Positions 1 through 6,411 of a DNA stretch of 7,419 bases are shown here, one piece after another (the first letter of the stretch is position 1; each line of letters starts with the position of its first letter). A program made the position numbers and the translations under genes. Origin of the DNA: an uncultured Ruminococcus sp. (GTDB taxonomy: Bacteria; Bacillota; Clostridia; Oscillospirales; Ruminococcaceae); NCBI GenBank assembly GCA_947176685.1, contig CAMWRL010000088.1, forward strand, positions 1-7,419, written 5' to 3'. Under the pieces are notes generated by a model that saw nothing but the letters and a program-made list of their open reading frames with translations, searched no databases and was not told where the DNA came from.

Positions 1-1518
1 CTTACTTACGGGGAACTTCTTGAAAAAACTGTAATTGAGGTCGTGGAGGAAAATCCCGTTACCCGAAAGAATATCCAGAAACTCAAACAACGCTGCGACT
101 TCTTTCACGGACAAATCGCCATTGATGGCTATGGTACAGGTTATTCTAACAGCTCGAATCTTCTCAAATATGCTCCCGACTATATAAAAATCGACCGTTC
201 ACTTATAAGCGACATCCAGAACGACTTGAAAAAACAACAACTTGTTACGCAGATTATAGAGTTCTGCCGTGACAACAAACTTAAGTCCATTGCCGAATGC
301 ATAGAAACTCTTCAGGAACTTAAAACCGTAATAAGACTGGGAGTCGATTTTGTGCAAGGCTACTATCTCGCAAAACCCCGTCCGTTATTCCTGAAAGAAA
401 TTCCGGCAGAAGTCAGGGACGAAATTATAAATACAAACCTTGAAGCCCGTCCCGAAGGTGTAAAGAAAATTTACAACGCACAGAACGATACGGAAATAGA
501 TTTGCTGAAACTTGCCCTTGAAAAATATACTGATATACATATTTTCCAGAGTAAGCTTACTATTACAGGCACTCCCGAAAAACAGATTAAAATGAATATT
601 CTTGTAATGGACAACCATAGCTGCGACCTTACACTTAAAAATGTAAACATCATAAGCGGCAACGGCAGACCTGCCGTTGCAGTCGGGGAATATGCACGAC
701 TTTCGCTCAATGTCGTCAAAACTAACCGTTTAGGTTATGCCGGAATATATGTCCCTATGGGTTCGCAGTTCGAGCTTACCGGAAAAGGCAGTCTTATAAT
801 TGACTGTCAGGCTCCCGAAAGCATAGGCATCGGAAACGATTATGACCATAGTTACGGCGATATTAAAATAGATATGTCCGGCAGACTTGAAATAATCTCC
901 AACGGTATCCAAACTATGTGTATAGGCGGCGGCTTCAATGATGACGACTCCGAAATAAATCTCGTTTCCGGAAATATAAACATATGTATGCATACCCACA
1001 ACGGACTTACTGTCGGAAGTTTCAACGGTGATTCAGTTGTCAATATATCCGACAAGTGCAGTCTTGATATTACCTGCTCCGGAATAAAAATCGCCGGAAT
1101 AGGCAGTTTCAGGGGAACAAGTTCCGTTACAACGTCCGCCGATATAAATATTTCCTGCACCGGTGCGGAAGCCATTGGTATAGGTACTCTTGAGGACGGT
1201 GACGGAAGCGTTGTTATAAACGGCGGAAGGATTTCTATGAAAATGCGTTCTGCAAATCATTCCGGTATCGGTGCAGTTCAGGGAAATGTCAACACCCATA
1301 TAGAAAAATCCGAAATATCAATCGATTCCGAGGGTGACGACGTTACAGGAATAGGCACGGCAAACGGTTCGGGAAAAGTACACATCGCAGATACCAGCGT
1401 AAAAATAAAGATTCTTGCCGGAAATCCGCACGATATATGCTCGGACAGCGATTTGGAAATCATTGATTCGACAGTTGATTCACTTGTCAACAACAAGAGA
1501 ATTAATCATAAATTCTAA
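1..1518 (+). CDS. EAL-domain protein with C-terminal beta-solenoid (5' partial)
   Basis: The frame is open from base 1 (codons LTYGELLEKTVIEVVEEN), so the gene begins outside the window. 505 codons are visible. Numbering from the codon at base 1, residues 1-126 are the C-terminal half of an EAL domain. IEVVE (12-16) matches the ELTE-type metal motif, DGYGTGYSN (42-50) the DDFGTG motif, IKID (62-65) the lysine motif, AECIET (98-103) the AEGVET motif, and QGYYLAKP (119-126) the closing motif. The family hydrolyses c-di-GMP or binds it as a sensor. The second Asp of DDFGTG, a metal ligand in known EAL structures, is Gly43, and AEG is AEC, so activity is doubtful. The EAL motif itself is off-window. 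After a linker (about 127-190), residues about 200-490 form regular GIG-type coils of 27-32 residues, read as a right-handed beta-helix. No membrane segment is visible in this part, so it is probably cytoplasmic. ychF starts 24 bp downstream. The ligand of the helix is unknown. Confidence 0.88.
   Translation, partial: LTYGELLEKTVIEVVEENPVTRKNIQKLKQRCDFFHGQIAIDGYGTGYSNSSNLLKYAPDYIKIDRSLISDIQNDLKKQQLVTQIIEFCRDNKLKSIAECIETLQELKTVIRLGVDFVQGYYLAKPRPLFLKEIPAEVRDEIINTNLEARPEGVKKIYNAQNDTEIDLLKLALEKYTDIHIFQSKLTITGTPEKQIKMNILVMDNHSCDLTLKNVNIISGNGRPAVAVGEYARLSLNVVKTNRLGYAGIYVPMGSQFELTGKGSLIIDCQAPESIGIGNDYDHSYGDIKIDMSGRLEIISNGIQTMCIGGGFNDDDSEINLVSGNINICMHTHNGLTVGSFNGDSVVNISDKCSLDITCSGIKIAGIGSFRGTSSVTTSADINISCTGAEAIGIGTLEDGDGSVVINGGRISMKMRSANHSGIGAVQGNVNTHIEKSEISIDSEGDDVTGIGTANGSGKVHIADTSVKIKILAGNPHDICSDSDLEIIDSTVDSLVNNKRINHKF
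673..1440 (+). repeat. Protein-level tandem repeats: beta-solenoid coils with GIG motif
   Basis: Degenerate tandem coils lie within the EAL-fusion gene. Equivalent small-residue/GIG positions start at bases 673 (AVAVG), 739 (AGIY), 823 (IGIG), 919 (CIGGG), 1009 (TVGS), 1093 (AGIG), 1174 (IGIG), 1261 (SGIG), 1345 (TGIG) and a terminal degenerate coil at 1429 (HDIC). From 739 onward the spacings are 28, 32, 30, 28, 27, 29, 28 and 28 residues. Each coil runs G-[IV]-G, a polar turn with G/D/N/S, a short V-x-I strand, then an I-x-I or I-x-C strand. The DNA itself is not repetitive, so the coils have diverged and this is not a recent expansion. Confidence 0.8.
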
Positions 1519-1542
1519 ACTGAAAGGACTTTTGAAAAAAAT

Positions 1543-2637
1543 ATGAAACTTGGTATGGTTGGTCTGCCGAATGTAGGCAAAAGCACTCTGTTTAATGCTC
1601 TCACCAATGCCGGTGCAGAGTCTGCAAACTATCCGTTCTGTACTATCGACAAGAATGTCGGTATTGTATCCGTTCCGGACGAACGTCTTGACAAACTCGC
1701 TGAAATGTATGACCCTGACAAATTCACTCCGGCAACCCTCGAATTTGTGGACATTGCCGGACTGGTAAAGGGTGCTTCAAAGGGCGAGGGTCTGGGAAAC
1801 AAGTTCCTTGCGGATATTCGTGAAGTGGACGCTATAGTACACGTTGTAAGGTGCTTTGAGGACGATAATATTATTCACGTTGACGGAAATATAAACCCTC
1901 TGCGTGACATAGAAACCATTAATCTGGAGCTTATATTTTCTGATATTGAAATGGTTGACAGGCGCATTGACAGGGCTAAAAAAGCCGTCAAGGGCGACAA
2001 GAAATACCTCGCTGAAATAGACTTCCTTGAACGTCTGAAAGAACATCTTGAAAATGGCAAATCGGCAAGAGCGTTTGACTTCACGGACGACGAAAGAGAA
2101 CTGATAAAATCCACTCCCCTGCTGTCCGCAAAGCCCGTCATCTATGCCGCTAATCTCAGTGAGGACGATTTTATAAACAACATCGATACCAACGAAAATT
2201 ATAAAAGCGTCTGTCAGCTTGCCGAATCTGAACATTCGGCTGTACTTCCGATATGCGCCCAGACAGAAGCCGAAATTTCCGATATGGACGACGACGAAAA
2301 GAAAGAATTTCTTGCCGAACTCGGTCTGGAAGTTTCCGGACTGAACAGAATCATAAAAGAGGGCTATGCGCTTTTAGGACTTATATCATTCCTTACCGCC
2401 GGAAAACAGGAAGTTCGTGCGTGGACTATCACCCGAGGTACTAAAGCTCCGCAGGCTGCCGGAAAAATCCATACGGACTTTGAAAAAGGCTTCATACGTG
2501 CCGAAGTCGTATCTTTTGACGACCTTATGGAATGCAGTACTATGGCAGCCGCCAAAGAAAAAGGTCTTGTACGTCTTGAGGGCAAGGAATACGTTATGCA
2601 GGACGGCGATATAGTTCTGTTCAGGTTCAACGTATGA
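1543..2637 (+). CDS. ychF: Redox-regulated, ribosome-associated ATPase YchF (Obg/TRAFAC family)
   Basis: This is a full-length 364-residue protein, the usual size for YchF/OLA1. The P-loop GLPNVGKST is at residues 7-15 and the switch II motif DIAGLVKGAS at 70-79, followed by GEGLGN, a YchF signature. At the G4 position it has NLSE (204-207) instead of NKxD, the feature that makes YchF prefer ATP over GTP. A charged helical insertion (about 129-172) matches the family's coiled-coil arm. The C-terminal TGS domain (about 280-363) includes LISFLTAGKQEVRAWTI. The family acts in the cytoplasm on or near ribosomes and in stress responses; its exact role is unsettled. The start at 1543 gives the canonical MKLGMVG N-terminus. 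The purine-rich site AAAGGA (1523-1528) is 14 nt upstream, which is rather far. Its stop codon overlaps the tcdA start (ATGA), so the two are probably translated together. Confidence 0.98.
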   Translation: MKLGMVGLPNVGKSTLFNALTNAGAESANYPFCTIDKNVGIVSVPDERLDKLAEMYDPDKFTPATLEFVDIAGLVKGASKGEGLGNKFLADIREVDAIVHVVRCFEDDNIIHVDGNINPLRDIETINLELIFSDIEMVDRRIDRAKKAVKGDKKYLAEIDFLERLKEHLENGKSARAFDFTDDERELIKSTPLLSAKPVIYAANLSEDDFINNIDTNENYKSVCQLAESEHSAVLPICAQTEAEISDMDDDEKKEFLAELGLEVSGLNRIIKEGYALLGLISFLTAGKQEVRAWTITRGTKAPQAAGKIHTDFEKGFIRAEVVSFDDLMECSTMAAAKEKGLVRLEGKEYVMQDGDIVLFRFNV

Positions 2638-3332
2638 CGGAACAGTTTAAGAGAACGGAGTTATTGCTGGGTACTGAAGCTATGGAGATTCTGCGCCAAT
2701 CCCGTGTGGCAGTTTTCGGAATAGGCGGTGTCGGCGGTCATACCGCTGAAGCTTTGGTACGTTCCGGAATAGGTGCGATAGACCTCATTGACAATGATGA
2801 TGTCTGTATAAGCAATATCAACCGTCAGATTTTCGCAACGCTCAGTACTGTAGGACTTCCCAAAACTCAGGCGGCTAAAAAACGTCTGCTTGACATAAAT
2901 CCCGACTGTAAAATCACTGAACATAATATTTTCTTTATGCCGGAAAACTCAGGTATGATAGACTTTACGCAATATGACTATGTTGTGGACGCTATTGATA
3001 CCATTACCGGAAAAATCGAAATAATAACCCGTTCGCAAAAGTCCGGAGTACCTGTTATAAGCTCTATGGGTGCAGGCAACAAGCTTGACCCGACAGCATT
3101 TGAAGTTGCGGACTTATATAAGACTTCCGTCTGTCCGCTTGCAAGAGTTATGCGCCGTGAACTCCGGAAACGTGGCGTTGAAAAACTGAAAGTGGTCTAC
3201 TCAAAGGAAGAGCCGGCTGTAAAACGGTCGGACTTTCCGGCATCAAACGCCTTTGTGCCGTCTGTAGCCGGACTCATAATCGCCGGAGAAGTTATAAAAG
3301 ACCTGATAACCAAAAAAGACAGTCTGTTATGA
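2634..3332 (+). CDS. tcdA: tRNA threonylcarbamoyladenosine dehydratase (E1-like, ThiF/MoeB superfamily)
   Basis: This 232-residue protein probably converts t6A at position 37 of ANN-decoding tRNAs to the cyclic ct6A form, using ATP to activate the carboxylate. A nucleotide-binding Rossmann motif, GIGGVGG, is at residues 29-35. IDNDDVCISNINRQ (52-65) is the E1-like adenylation signature, with Asp53, Asp55, Arg64 and Gln65. The second Asp strand is VVDAID (117-122). SSMGAGNKLDPT (143-154) and PLARVMRRELRKRG (168-181) are characteristic of TcdA rather than ThiF or MoeB, and the Zn-binding CxxC pairs of those relatives are absent. The start overlaps the ychF stop by 4 nt (ATGA, 2634-2637), implying translational coupling and shared transcription. 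The last codons form one arm of a terminator hairpin, and the gene overlaps the opposing GH105 gene by 6 nt. A remote alternative is another E1-like enzyme, but the TcdA-specific stretches make that unlikely. Confidence 0.94.
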   Translation: MTEQFKRTELLLGTEAMEILRQSRVAVFGIGGVGGHTAEALVRSGIGAIDLIDNDDVCISNINRQIFATLSTVGLPKTQAAKKRLLDINPDCKITEHNIFFMPENSGMIDFTQYDYVVDAIDTITGKIEIITRSQKSGVPVISSMGAGNKLDPTAFEVADLYKTSVCPLARVMRRELRKRGVEKLKVVYSKEEPAVKRSDFPASNAFVPSVAGLIIAGEVIKDLITKKDSLL

Positions 3333-3342
3333 CTGTCTTTTT
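3312..3342. terminator. Bidirectional intrinsic terminator inside two convergent gene ends
   Basis: The stem GACAGTC (3318-3324) pairs with GACTGTC (3331-3337) around the 6-nt loop TGTTAT. An A-run (3312-3317) lies on the left and a T-run (3338-3342) on the right. On the plus strand the hairpin is followed by TTTTT; on the minus strand it is followed by six Ts, so it should stop transcription from both directions. The tcdA stop (TGA, 3330-3332) and the GH105 stop (TAA on the minus strand, 3329-3327) lie in or at the edge of the loop. The stem therefore encodes the last residues of both proteins (KKDSLL and RKRQS). Confidence 0.9.
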
Positions 3343-4451
3343 CTTATTTCGGCGTAAGCCATAAGGTATGGGGCTATACCTTTGGCATCATTGGAAACTA
3401 CCTTTTCACTGAGGTAATATTTTTCTGAACCGTCACGATTATCCGCACCGCCCAGACCTGCCATAAGGCAGATATTTTTCAATACGGGAATACTTTCGGG
3501 TATGATATACTTTTCCGTCACTGAACTGAATGCAGTCAGTCCGGCGTTGAGAATATTCTGTCCGGAAATTCCCAGATTAGCGGACTTCACGGCAGAATAC
3601 GCAAATAAAAGCGTTCCGCTTGTTTCGGTGTAGTTTCCGACAACGTGGGGTTTTGCAGGAAGCTGACATAACGTCCCGTCAGGGTTGGAGCATACCGACA
3701 GCGATTCAAGCAGTTCTAAAAGCATTTCTGAACACAAAATATACAGCCGACTGCGTGGGAGTGTTCCGCATAAATCGGCAAGTCCTGAACTCAGCCACCC
3801 TATAGACCTTAACCAGAACTCAGACGAAAGCCCTGTTATTCTGTCCGCCCAGCACTGGGAGCGTGTTTCGTCATAACCGTGAAAATAAAGTCCGGTTTCT
3901 GAATCTCTCATTAAACGGCGGACGTTTTCAAGCTGGGAGTATATATCGTCATAAAGTGCGGAGTTTCCGGAAAGCTCCGCATACTCCGCCATAAAAGGCA
4001 GTGCCATATAAATTCCGTCAAGCCATATCTGGTGCGGATAAATCGCCTTGTGCCAGAAACTGCCGTTTTCAAGACGGGGCTGTTTTTCAATCTGAGAATA
4101 TATTCTGTCAATGGCTTTTCTGTAACGTCCGTCCCCTGTCCTGCTGAAAATCCATATCAGATTCCGTCCGCCGTTAATATTATCAAGATTGAAATCTTCC
4201 GTCCGCATAGTGGGAATACTTCCGTCTTCTATGTAAGCATCTGTAAATTTTACGGCATAGTCAAGCAGACTGTTATTTCCGGTAAGTTCGTACAGCTTTA
4301 TTACAGAATTTATAATGCAGTTGTCGATATAATTCCATTTTGCGGTTTTCCGGAAAATAAAATTTTCCCTGTTCCACATCGGCGAAAGCGGTTCGGACGG
4401 CAGTATCAAGTTATTTATGTATGACTGAGCTATTTTGTCAGCGGTTTCCAT
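3327..4451 (-). CDS. GH105 unsaturated rhamnogalacturonyl hydrolase (YteR/YesR type)
   Basis: This 374-residue protein is close to B. subtilis YteR in length and has no signal peptide, so it should act in the cytoplasm. GH105 enzymes hydrate the double bond of the non-reducing 4,5-unsaturated galacturonate left by rhamnogalacturonan lyases and release it from the oligosaccharide. Matching features are FWHKAIYPHQIWLDGIYM (residues 132-149), whose Asp145 aligns with the YteR catalytic Asp; TGLYFHGYDE (186-195) with His191; CWADRITGLSSEFWLRSIGW (200-219); and ETSGTLLFAYSAVK (276-289). The rest is helical, consistent with an (alpha/alpha)6 barrel. The start codon shares one base with the stop of the upstream permease gene (TAATG on the minus strand). 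A strong Shine-Dalgarno GGAGGA (4465-4460) sits 8 nt before it. As the last gene of the transporter operon, it likely processes what the transporter imports. GH88 (unsaturated glucuronyl hydrolase) is a relative but fits less well. Confidence 0.93.
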   Translation of the reverse strand: METADKIAQSYINNLILPSEPLSPMWNRENFIFRKTAKWNYIDNCIINSVIKLYELTGNNSLLDYAVKFTDAYIEDGSIPTMRTEDFNLDNINGGRNLIWIFSRTGDGRYRKAIDRIYSQIEKQPRLENGSFWHKAIYPHQIWLDGIYMALPFMAEYAELSGNSALYDDIYSQLENVRRLMRDSETGLYFHGYDETRSQCWADRITGLSSEFWLRSIGWLSSGLADLCGTLPRSRLYILCSEMLLELLESLSVCSNPDGTLCQLPAKPHVVGNYTETSGTLLFAYSAVKSANLGISGQNILNAGLTAFSSVTEKYIIPESIPVLKNICLMAGLGGADNRDGSEKYYLSEKVVSNDAKGIAPYLMAYAEIRKRQS

Positions 4452-5272
4452 TATGAAAGTCCTCCGGTAGTTATTTCCACGAATTTTTTCTGCGCAAGTG
4501 CAAAGACCGTTATTGACGGTATCAGTCCTATGACGGACATAGCAATTATCTTGCCTTCCTCATACCCCTGTCCTGTACTGTCAACGGACGTCCGCAGGGC
4601 AAGGGAAAGTGTATATTTTTCGGTTGAATTTATGAATATAAGCGGATTAAGAAAGTCATTCATAGTCCAAAGGAAGTTGAACACTATAACCGAAATAATT
4701 GCAGGTTTAATGCAGGGAACAAGTATATATACAAGTGTCTGCAAAGTCCCGCAGCCGTCAATCCGTGATGCTTCATCAATTTCCTTTGGTATTCCCCTGA
4801 AAAACTGTATCAGTATAAATATGAACATTCCCTCGCAGGCGAAAAGCGATGGTACTGTCAATGGTACATAACTGTCCGTAAAACCGACCCTGCTCCAAAA
4901 AATATACATCGGCATAACGGTTACTATTGCCGGCATAAACATTCCGACCATAAGAAGTCTGAAAAAGAGTTTCTTCAGCGGAAAGTCGAATCTTGCAAAA
5001 CCGTATGCAACCAGTACGGAAGATATTACGGCAAATATGGTTTTTGGAATAATTATCGCAAACGTATTGACAAAGTAGTGTCCCATTGAATGTCCTGTAT
5101 TGGTTTTCCAGGCGTTGGCGTATACGCTGAAATCAAAGTTTTCCGGAAAGAACCATACGGAACTGTAAATTTCCTGATTGGACTTGAAAGAAGCTCCCAG
5201 CAGCCATAGCAAAGGATATATCATAAATACCGCAATAACTGTAAGTACTGCATATGTAAGAGTTTTTTTCAT
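4451..5272 (-). CDS. Carbohydrate ABC transporter permease, CUT1 family, MalG/LplC type
   Basis: This 273-residue inner-membrane protein is a typical MalG-type length. Hydrophobic segments lie at about residues 8-27, 68-92, 104-126, 137-158, 185-205 and 242-260, consistent with six membrane spans. The EAA loop that docks on the ATPase is EIDEASRIDGCG (164-175) followed by LVYILVP, with the conserved Glu-Ala and Asp-Gly. The C-terminus QKKFVEITTGGLS resembles the QKxFVxGxTxGAvKG ending of the family, though it lacks the usual final Gly and Lys. The start ATG overlaps the stop of the preceding permease (ATGA, 5272-5269), so the two halves of the channel are probably translationally coupled. GGAG (5285-5282) lies 9 nt upstream. 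It would pair with the neighbouring permease to form the transmembrane pore. Substrate is inferred from the downstream GH105 gene. Confidence 0.95.
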   Translation of the reverse strand: MKKTLTYAVLTVIAVFMIYPLLWLLGASFKSNQEIYSSVWFFPENFDFSVYANAWKTNTGHSMGHYFVNTFAIIIPKTIFAVISSVLVAYGFARFDFPLKKLFFRLLMVGMFMPAIVTVMPMYIFWSRVGFTDSYVPLTVPSLFACEGMFIFILIQFFRGIPKEIDEASRIDGCGTLQTLVYILVPCIKPAIISVIVFNFLWTMNDFLNPLIFINSTEKYTLSLALRTSVDSTGQGYEEGKIIAMSVIGLIPSITVFALAQKKFVEITTGGLS

Positions 5273-6153
5273 AGCAGGTCACTCCGTTTTTTTCCGATTC
5301 TGAACATTATATATATTATTGCCGCCGTCAGTACGAACAGAATCCACGATACTGCGTTGGCATATCCGGCGTTGTTGTAGCTGAACATCTCGTCATAGAT
5401 AAGCATTCCGATTGTATAAGTGCTTTTCATTGGACTGCCTCCGGTAATCATATACGGAGCGTTGAACTCCTGCAATGCCGAAATGGTCTGTAATATGACA
5501 TTTATAAAAACCGTATTTTTTATCAGGGGAAGCGTTATACTGAAAAATGCCCGTATACTTCCGCAGCCGTCAACCCGTGCGGCTTCATAGTATTCTTTCG
5601 GAATATTCCTGACAGCAGTAAGGAATATAATCATAGTTGAACCGAACTCCCATAACCGGAGAAGTACTATTATAAATATAGTATAATGTTTGTCGCCGTA
5701 CCAGCTCACCGGAGACAGACCGAGTATTCCGAGAAACTGATTAACCAGACCGTCCCTTGTGAAAAGGTACTGCCACATTATCACAACGGCAAGGTTAGAG
5801 CCGAGTATTGACGGTATATAGAAAACTGTCCTGTAAACTCCTATACCCTTTATACTGACACTGAGAAGCATTGCGGCAAACAGGGAAACGATAATTTTCA
5901 GCGGTACGAAAATCGCCGTATATCTGAAAGTCACTCCGACAGCTTTCAGGAAACTTCTGTCAGTAAGCATTTTCCGGTAATTTTCAAGACCGATAAATTC
6001 CGGAGAGTGTATATTGTCGTATCGGGTAAGTCCGGTTATAAACGAGCATACGAACGGATATATTATAAATAAAATACTTCCGGCTATGAACGGACTTATA
6101 AGAAGCAGTCCGGTAAACCTGCTCACCCCGACAGGATTGTTATATTTTTTCAT
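5269..6153 (-). CDS. Carbohydrate ABC transporter permease, CUT1 family, MalF/UgpA type
   Basis: This is a 294-residue protein starting MKKYNNPVGVSRFTG. The frame stays open upstream to an ATG at 6237, but I chose 6153: AGGAG (6164-6160) lies 6 nt before it, the usual permease N-terminus begins here, and the extra 28 residues would be encoded by a palindromic repeat. Hydrophobic segments lie at about residues 13-37, 74-99, 108-130, 157-180, 208-226 and 264-285. The first is followed by a periplasmic loop containing FIGLENYRKML, a common MalF-type feature. The EAA loop is EYYEAARVDGCGSIRAFF (187-204), then ITLPL. It forms the pore with the downstream permease, whose start it overlaps by 4 nt. 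It follows the binding-protein gene after an unusually long, structured 271-bp gap, so its expression may be set separately from that gene. Confidence 0.94.
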   Translation of the reverse strand: MKKYNNPVGVSRFTGLLLISPFIAGSILFIIYPFVCSFITGLTRYDNIHSPEFIGLENYRKMLTDRSFLKAVGVTFRYTAIFVPLKIIVSLFAAMLLSVSIKGIGVYRTVFYIPSILGSNLAVVIMWQYLFTRDGLVNQFLGILGLSPVSWYGDKHYTIFIIVLLRLWEFGSTMIIFLTAVRNIPKEYYEAARVDGCGSIRAFFSITLPLIKNTVFINVILQTISALQEFNAPYMITGGSPMKSTYTIGMLIYDEMFSYNNAGYANAVSWILFVLTAAIIYIMFRIGKKRSDLL

Positions 6154-6159
6154 TCTGTA

Positions 6160-6164
6160 CTCCT
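6160..6164 (-). promoter_or_regulatory. Shine-Dalgarno that fixes the MalF-type permease start
   Basis: AGGAG on the minus strand is 6 nt before the ATG at 6153. It is preceded by AATCA, giving the 7-mer AATCAGG (6168-6162). This is the reverse complement of CCTGATT on the same strand at 6246-6240, so part of the ribosome-binding site could be paired in the transcript. Confidence 0.75.
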
Positions 6165-6168
6165 GATT

Positions 6169-6196
6169 GGTGACGGATAAAAAATTATAGGTCACC
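6169..6196 (-). repeat. Hairpin repeat copy A (contains GGTGACCTATAA)
   Basis: Arms GGTGAC and GTCACC (6 bp) are followed inward by a 2x2 mismatch and a 4-bp ATAA/TTAT stem closing a 4-nt loop. It lies 4 nt upstream of the permease Shine-Dalgarno in the transcript. It contains the exact 12-mer GGTGACCTATAA (6196-6185 on the minus strand) shared with copies B and C. Confidence 0.8.
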
Positions 6197-6210
6197 TTAA
6201 TTTTTGGTGA

Positions 6211-6224
6211 TTTACTGGCGTAAA
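6211..6224. repeat. Small hairpin TTTAC-TGGC-GTAAA
   Basis: This is a 5-bp inverted repeat with a 4-nt loop. Flanking GGT (6206-6208) and ACC (6228-6230) could extend it after an internal loop. It sits between hairpin copy A and the AGGGT/ACCCT inverted repeat. Confidence 0.45.
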
Positions 6225-6243
6225 CTGACCTTTTCAATTAATC

Positions 6244-6263
6244 AGGGTGACGCATATGACCCT
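6244..6263. repeat. Inverted repeat AGGGT / ACCCT with GTGAC half-site
   Basis: AGGGT (6244-6248) and ACCCT (6259-6263) are separated by 10 nt that include the palindrome CATATG. The left arm runs into GGGTGAC, related to the GGTGAC arms of the neighbouring hairpin repeats. It may be a diverged further site of the same kind. Confidence 0.45.
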
Positions 6264-6322
6264 TTTTAATAAACCTTATATAAAAAATATTCTCTTTTTC
6301 GGTGAAAGAAAGAAAAACGGGA

Positions 6323-6334
6323 TTATAGGTCACC
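6323..6334 (-). repeat. Repeat copy C: lone GGTGACCTATAA
   Basis: This is an exact third copy of the 12-mer without the facing ATCCGTCA arm found in copies A and B, so it is a half element. It is preceded on the minus strand by GAGAG and followed by TCCCG. It contains TATAAT, but I see no good -35 box at the right distance. Confidence 0.7.
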
Positions 6335-6360
6335 CTCTCCGGTTGAAAATCCTGATTTTT

Positions 6361-6374
6361 GGCTATATATAGCC
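6361..6374. repeat. Perfect 14-bp palindrome GGCTATATATAGCC
   Basis: This is a fully self-complementary 14-mer. There is no T-run after it on the minus strand (AAAAATC follows) or on the plus strand (TTAAAC follows), so it does not look like a standard terminator. It could be a dimeric protein-binding site or an mRNA hairpin. Confidence 0.6.
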
Positions 6375-6384
6375 TTAAACTAAT

Positions 6385-6411
6385 GATGACGGATAATTTT
6401 TATAGGTCACC
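6385..6411 (-). repeat. Hairpin repeat copy B, just after the binding-protein stop codon
   Basis: It has the same design as copy A: GGTGAC/GTCATC arms, a 2x2 mismatch, an ATAA/TTAT inner stem and a 3-nt loop. The one changed arm base gives a G-U pair in the minus-strand transcript but an A-C mismatch on the other strand, so the hairpin is kept in the mRNA of this operon. It starts 14 nt after the stop codon of the binding-protein gene. Confidence 0.75.

Noticed and set aside
43..1518. GTG at 43 as the real start of the EAL gene
   Set aside because: The frame stays open to base 1 and the upstream codons encode the conserved EAL-domain segment around IEVVE, so the gene is truncated by the window edge.
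1777..2235. 152-codon minus-strand open frame opposite ychF
   Set aside because: It is antisense to the conserved ychF frame, with no recognisable domain; it is a by-product of codon usage.
4032..4424. 130-codon plus-strand open frame opposite the GH105 gene
   Set aside because: It is antisense to a strongly supported glycoside hydrolase and shows no domain or ribosome-binding site.
6154..6237. 28-residue N-terminal extension of the MalF-type permease starting at 6237
   Set aside because: It is encoded by the palindromic repeat region and lacks permease-like sequence, whereas the ATG at 6153 has a well-placed AGGAG.
6185..6334. TATAAT boxes inside repeat copies A and C as minus-strand promoters for the permease genes
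   Set aside because: No acceptable -35 hexamer at 16-18 bp upstream; the TATAAT is part of the repeat sequence. An internal promoter is possible but not supported.
6361..6374. Intrinsic terminator at the 14-bp palindrome
   Set aside because: No T-run follows it on either strand and the stem is mostly AT.
6185..6411. CRISPR-like array from the three 12-bp repeats
   Set aside because: Repeats are too short, spacings are irregular (138 and 77 bp), and no cas genes are present.
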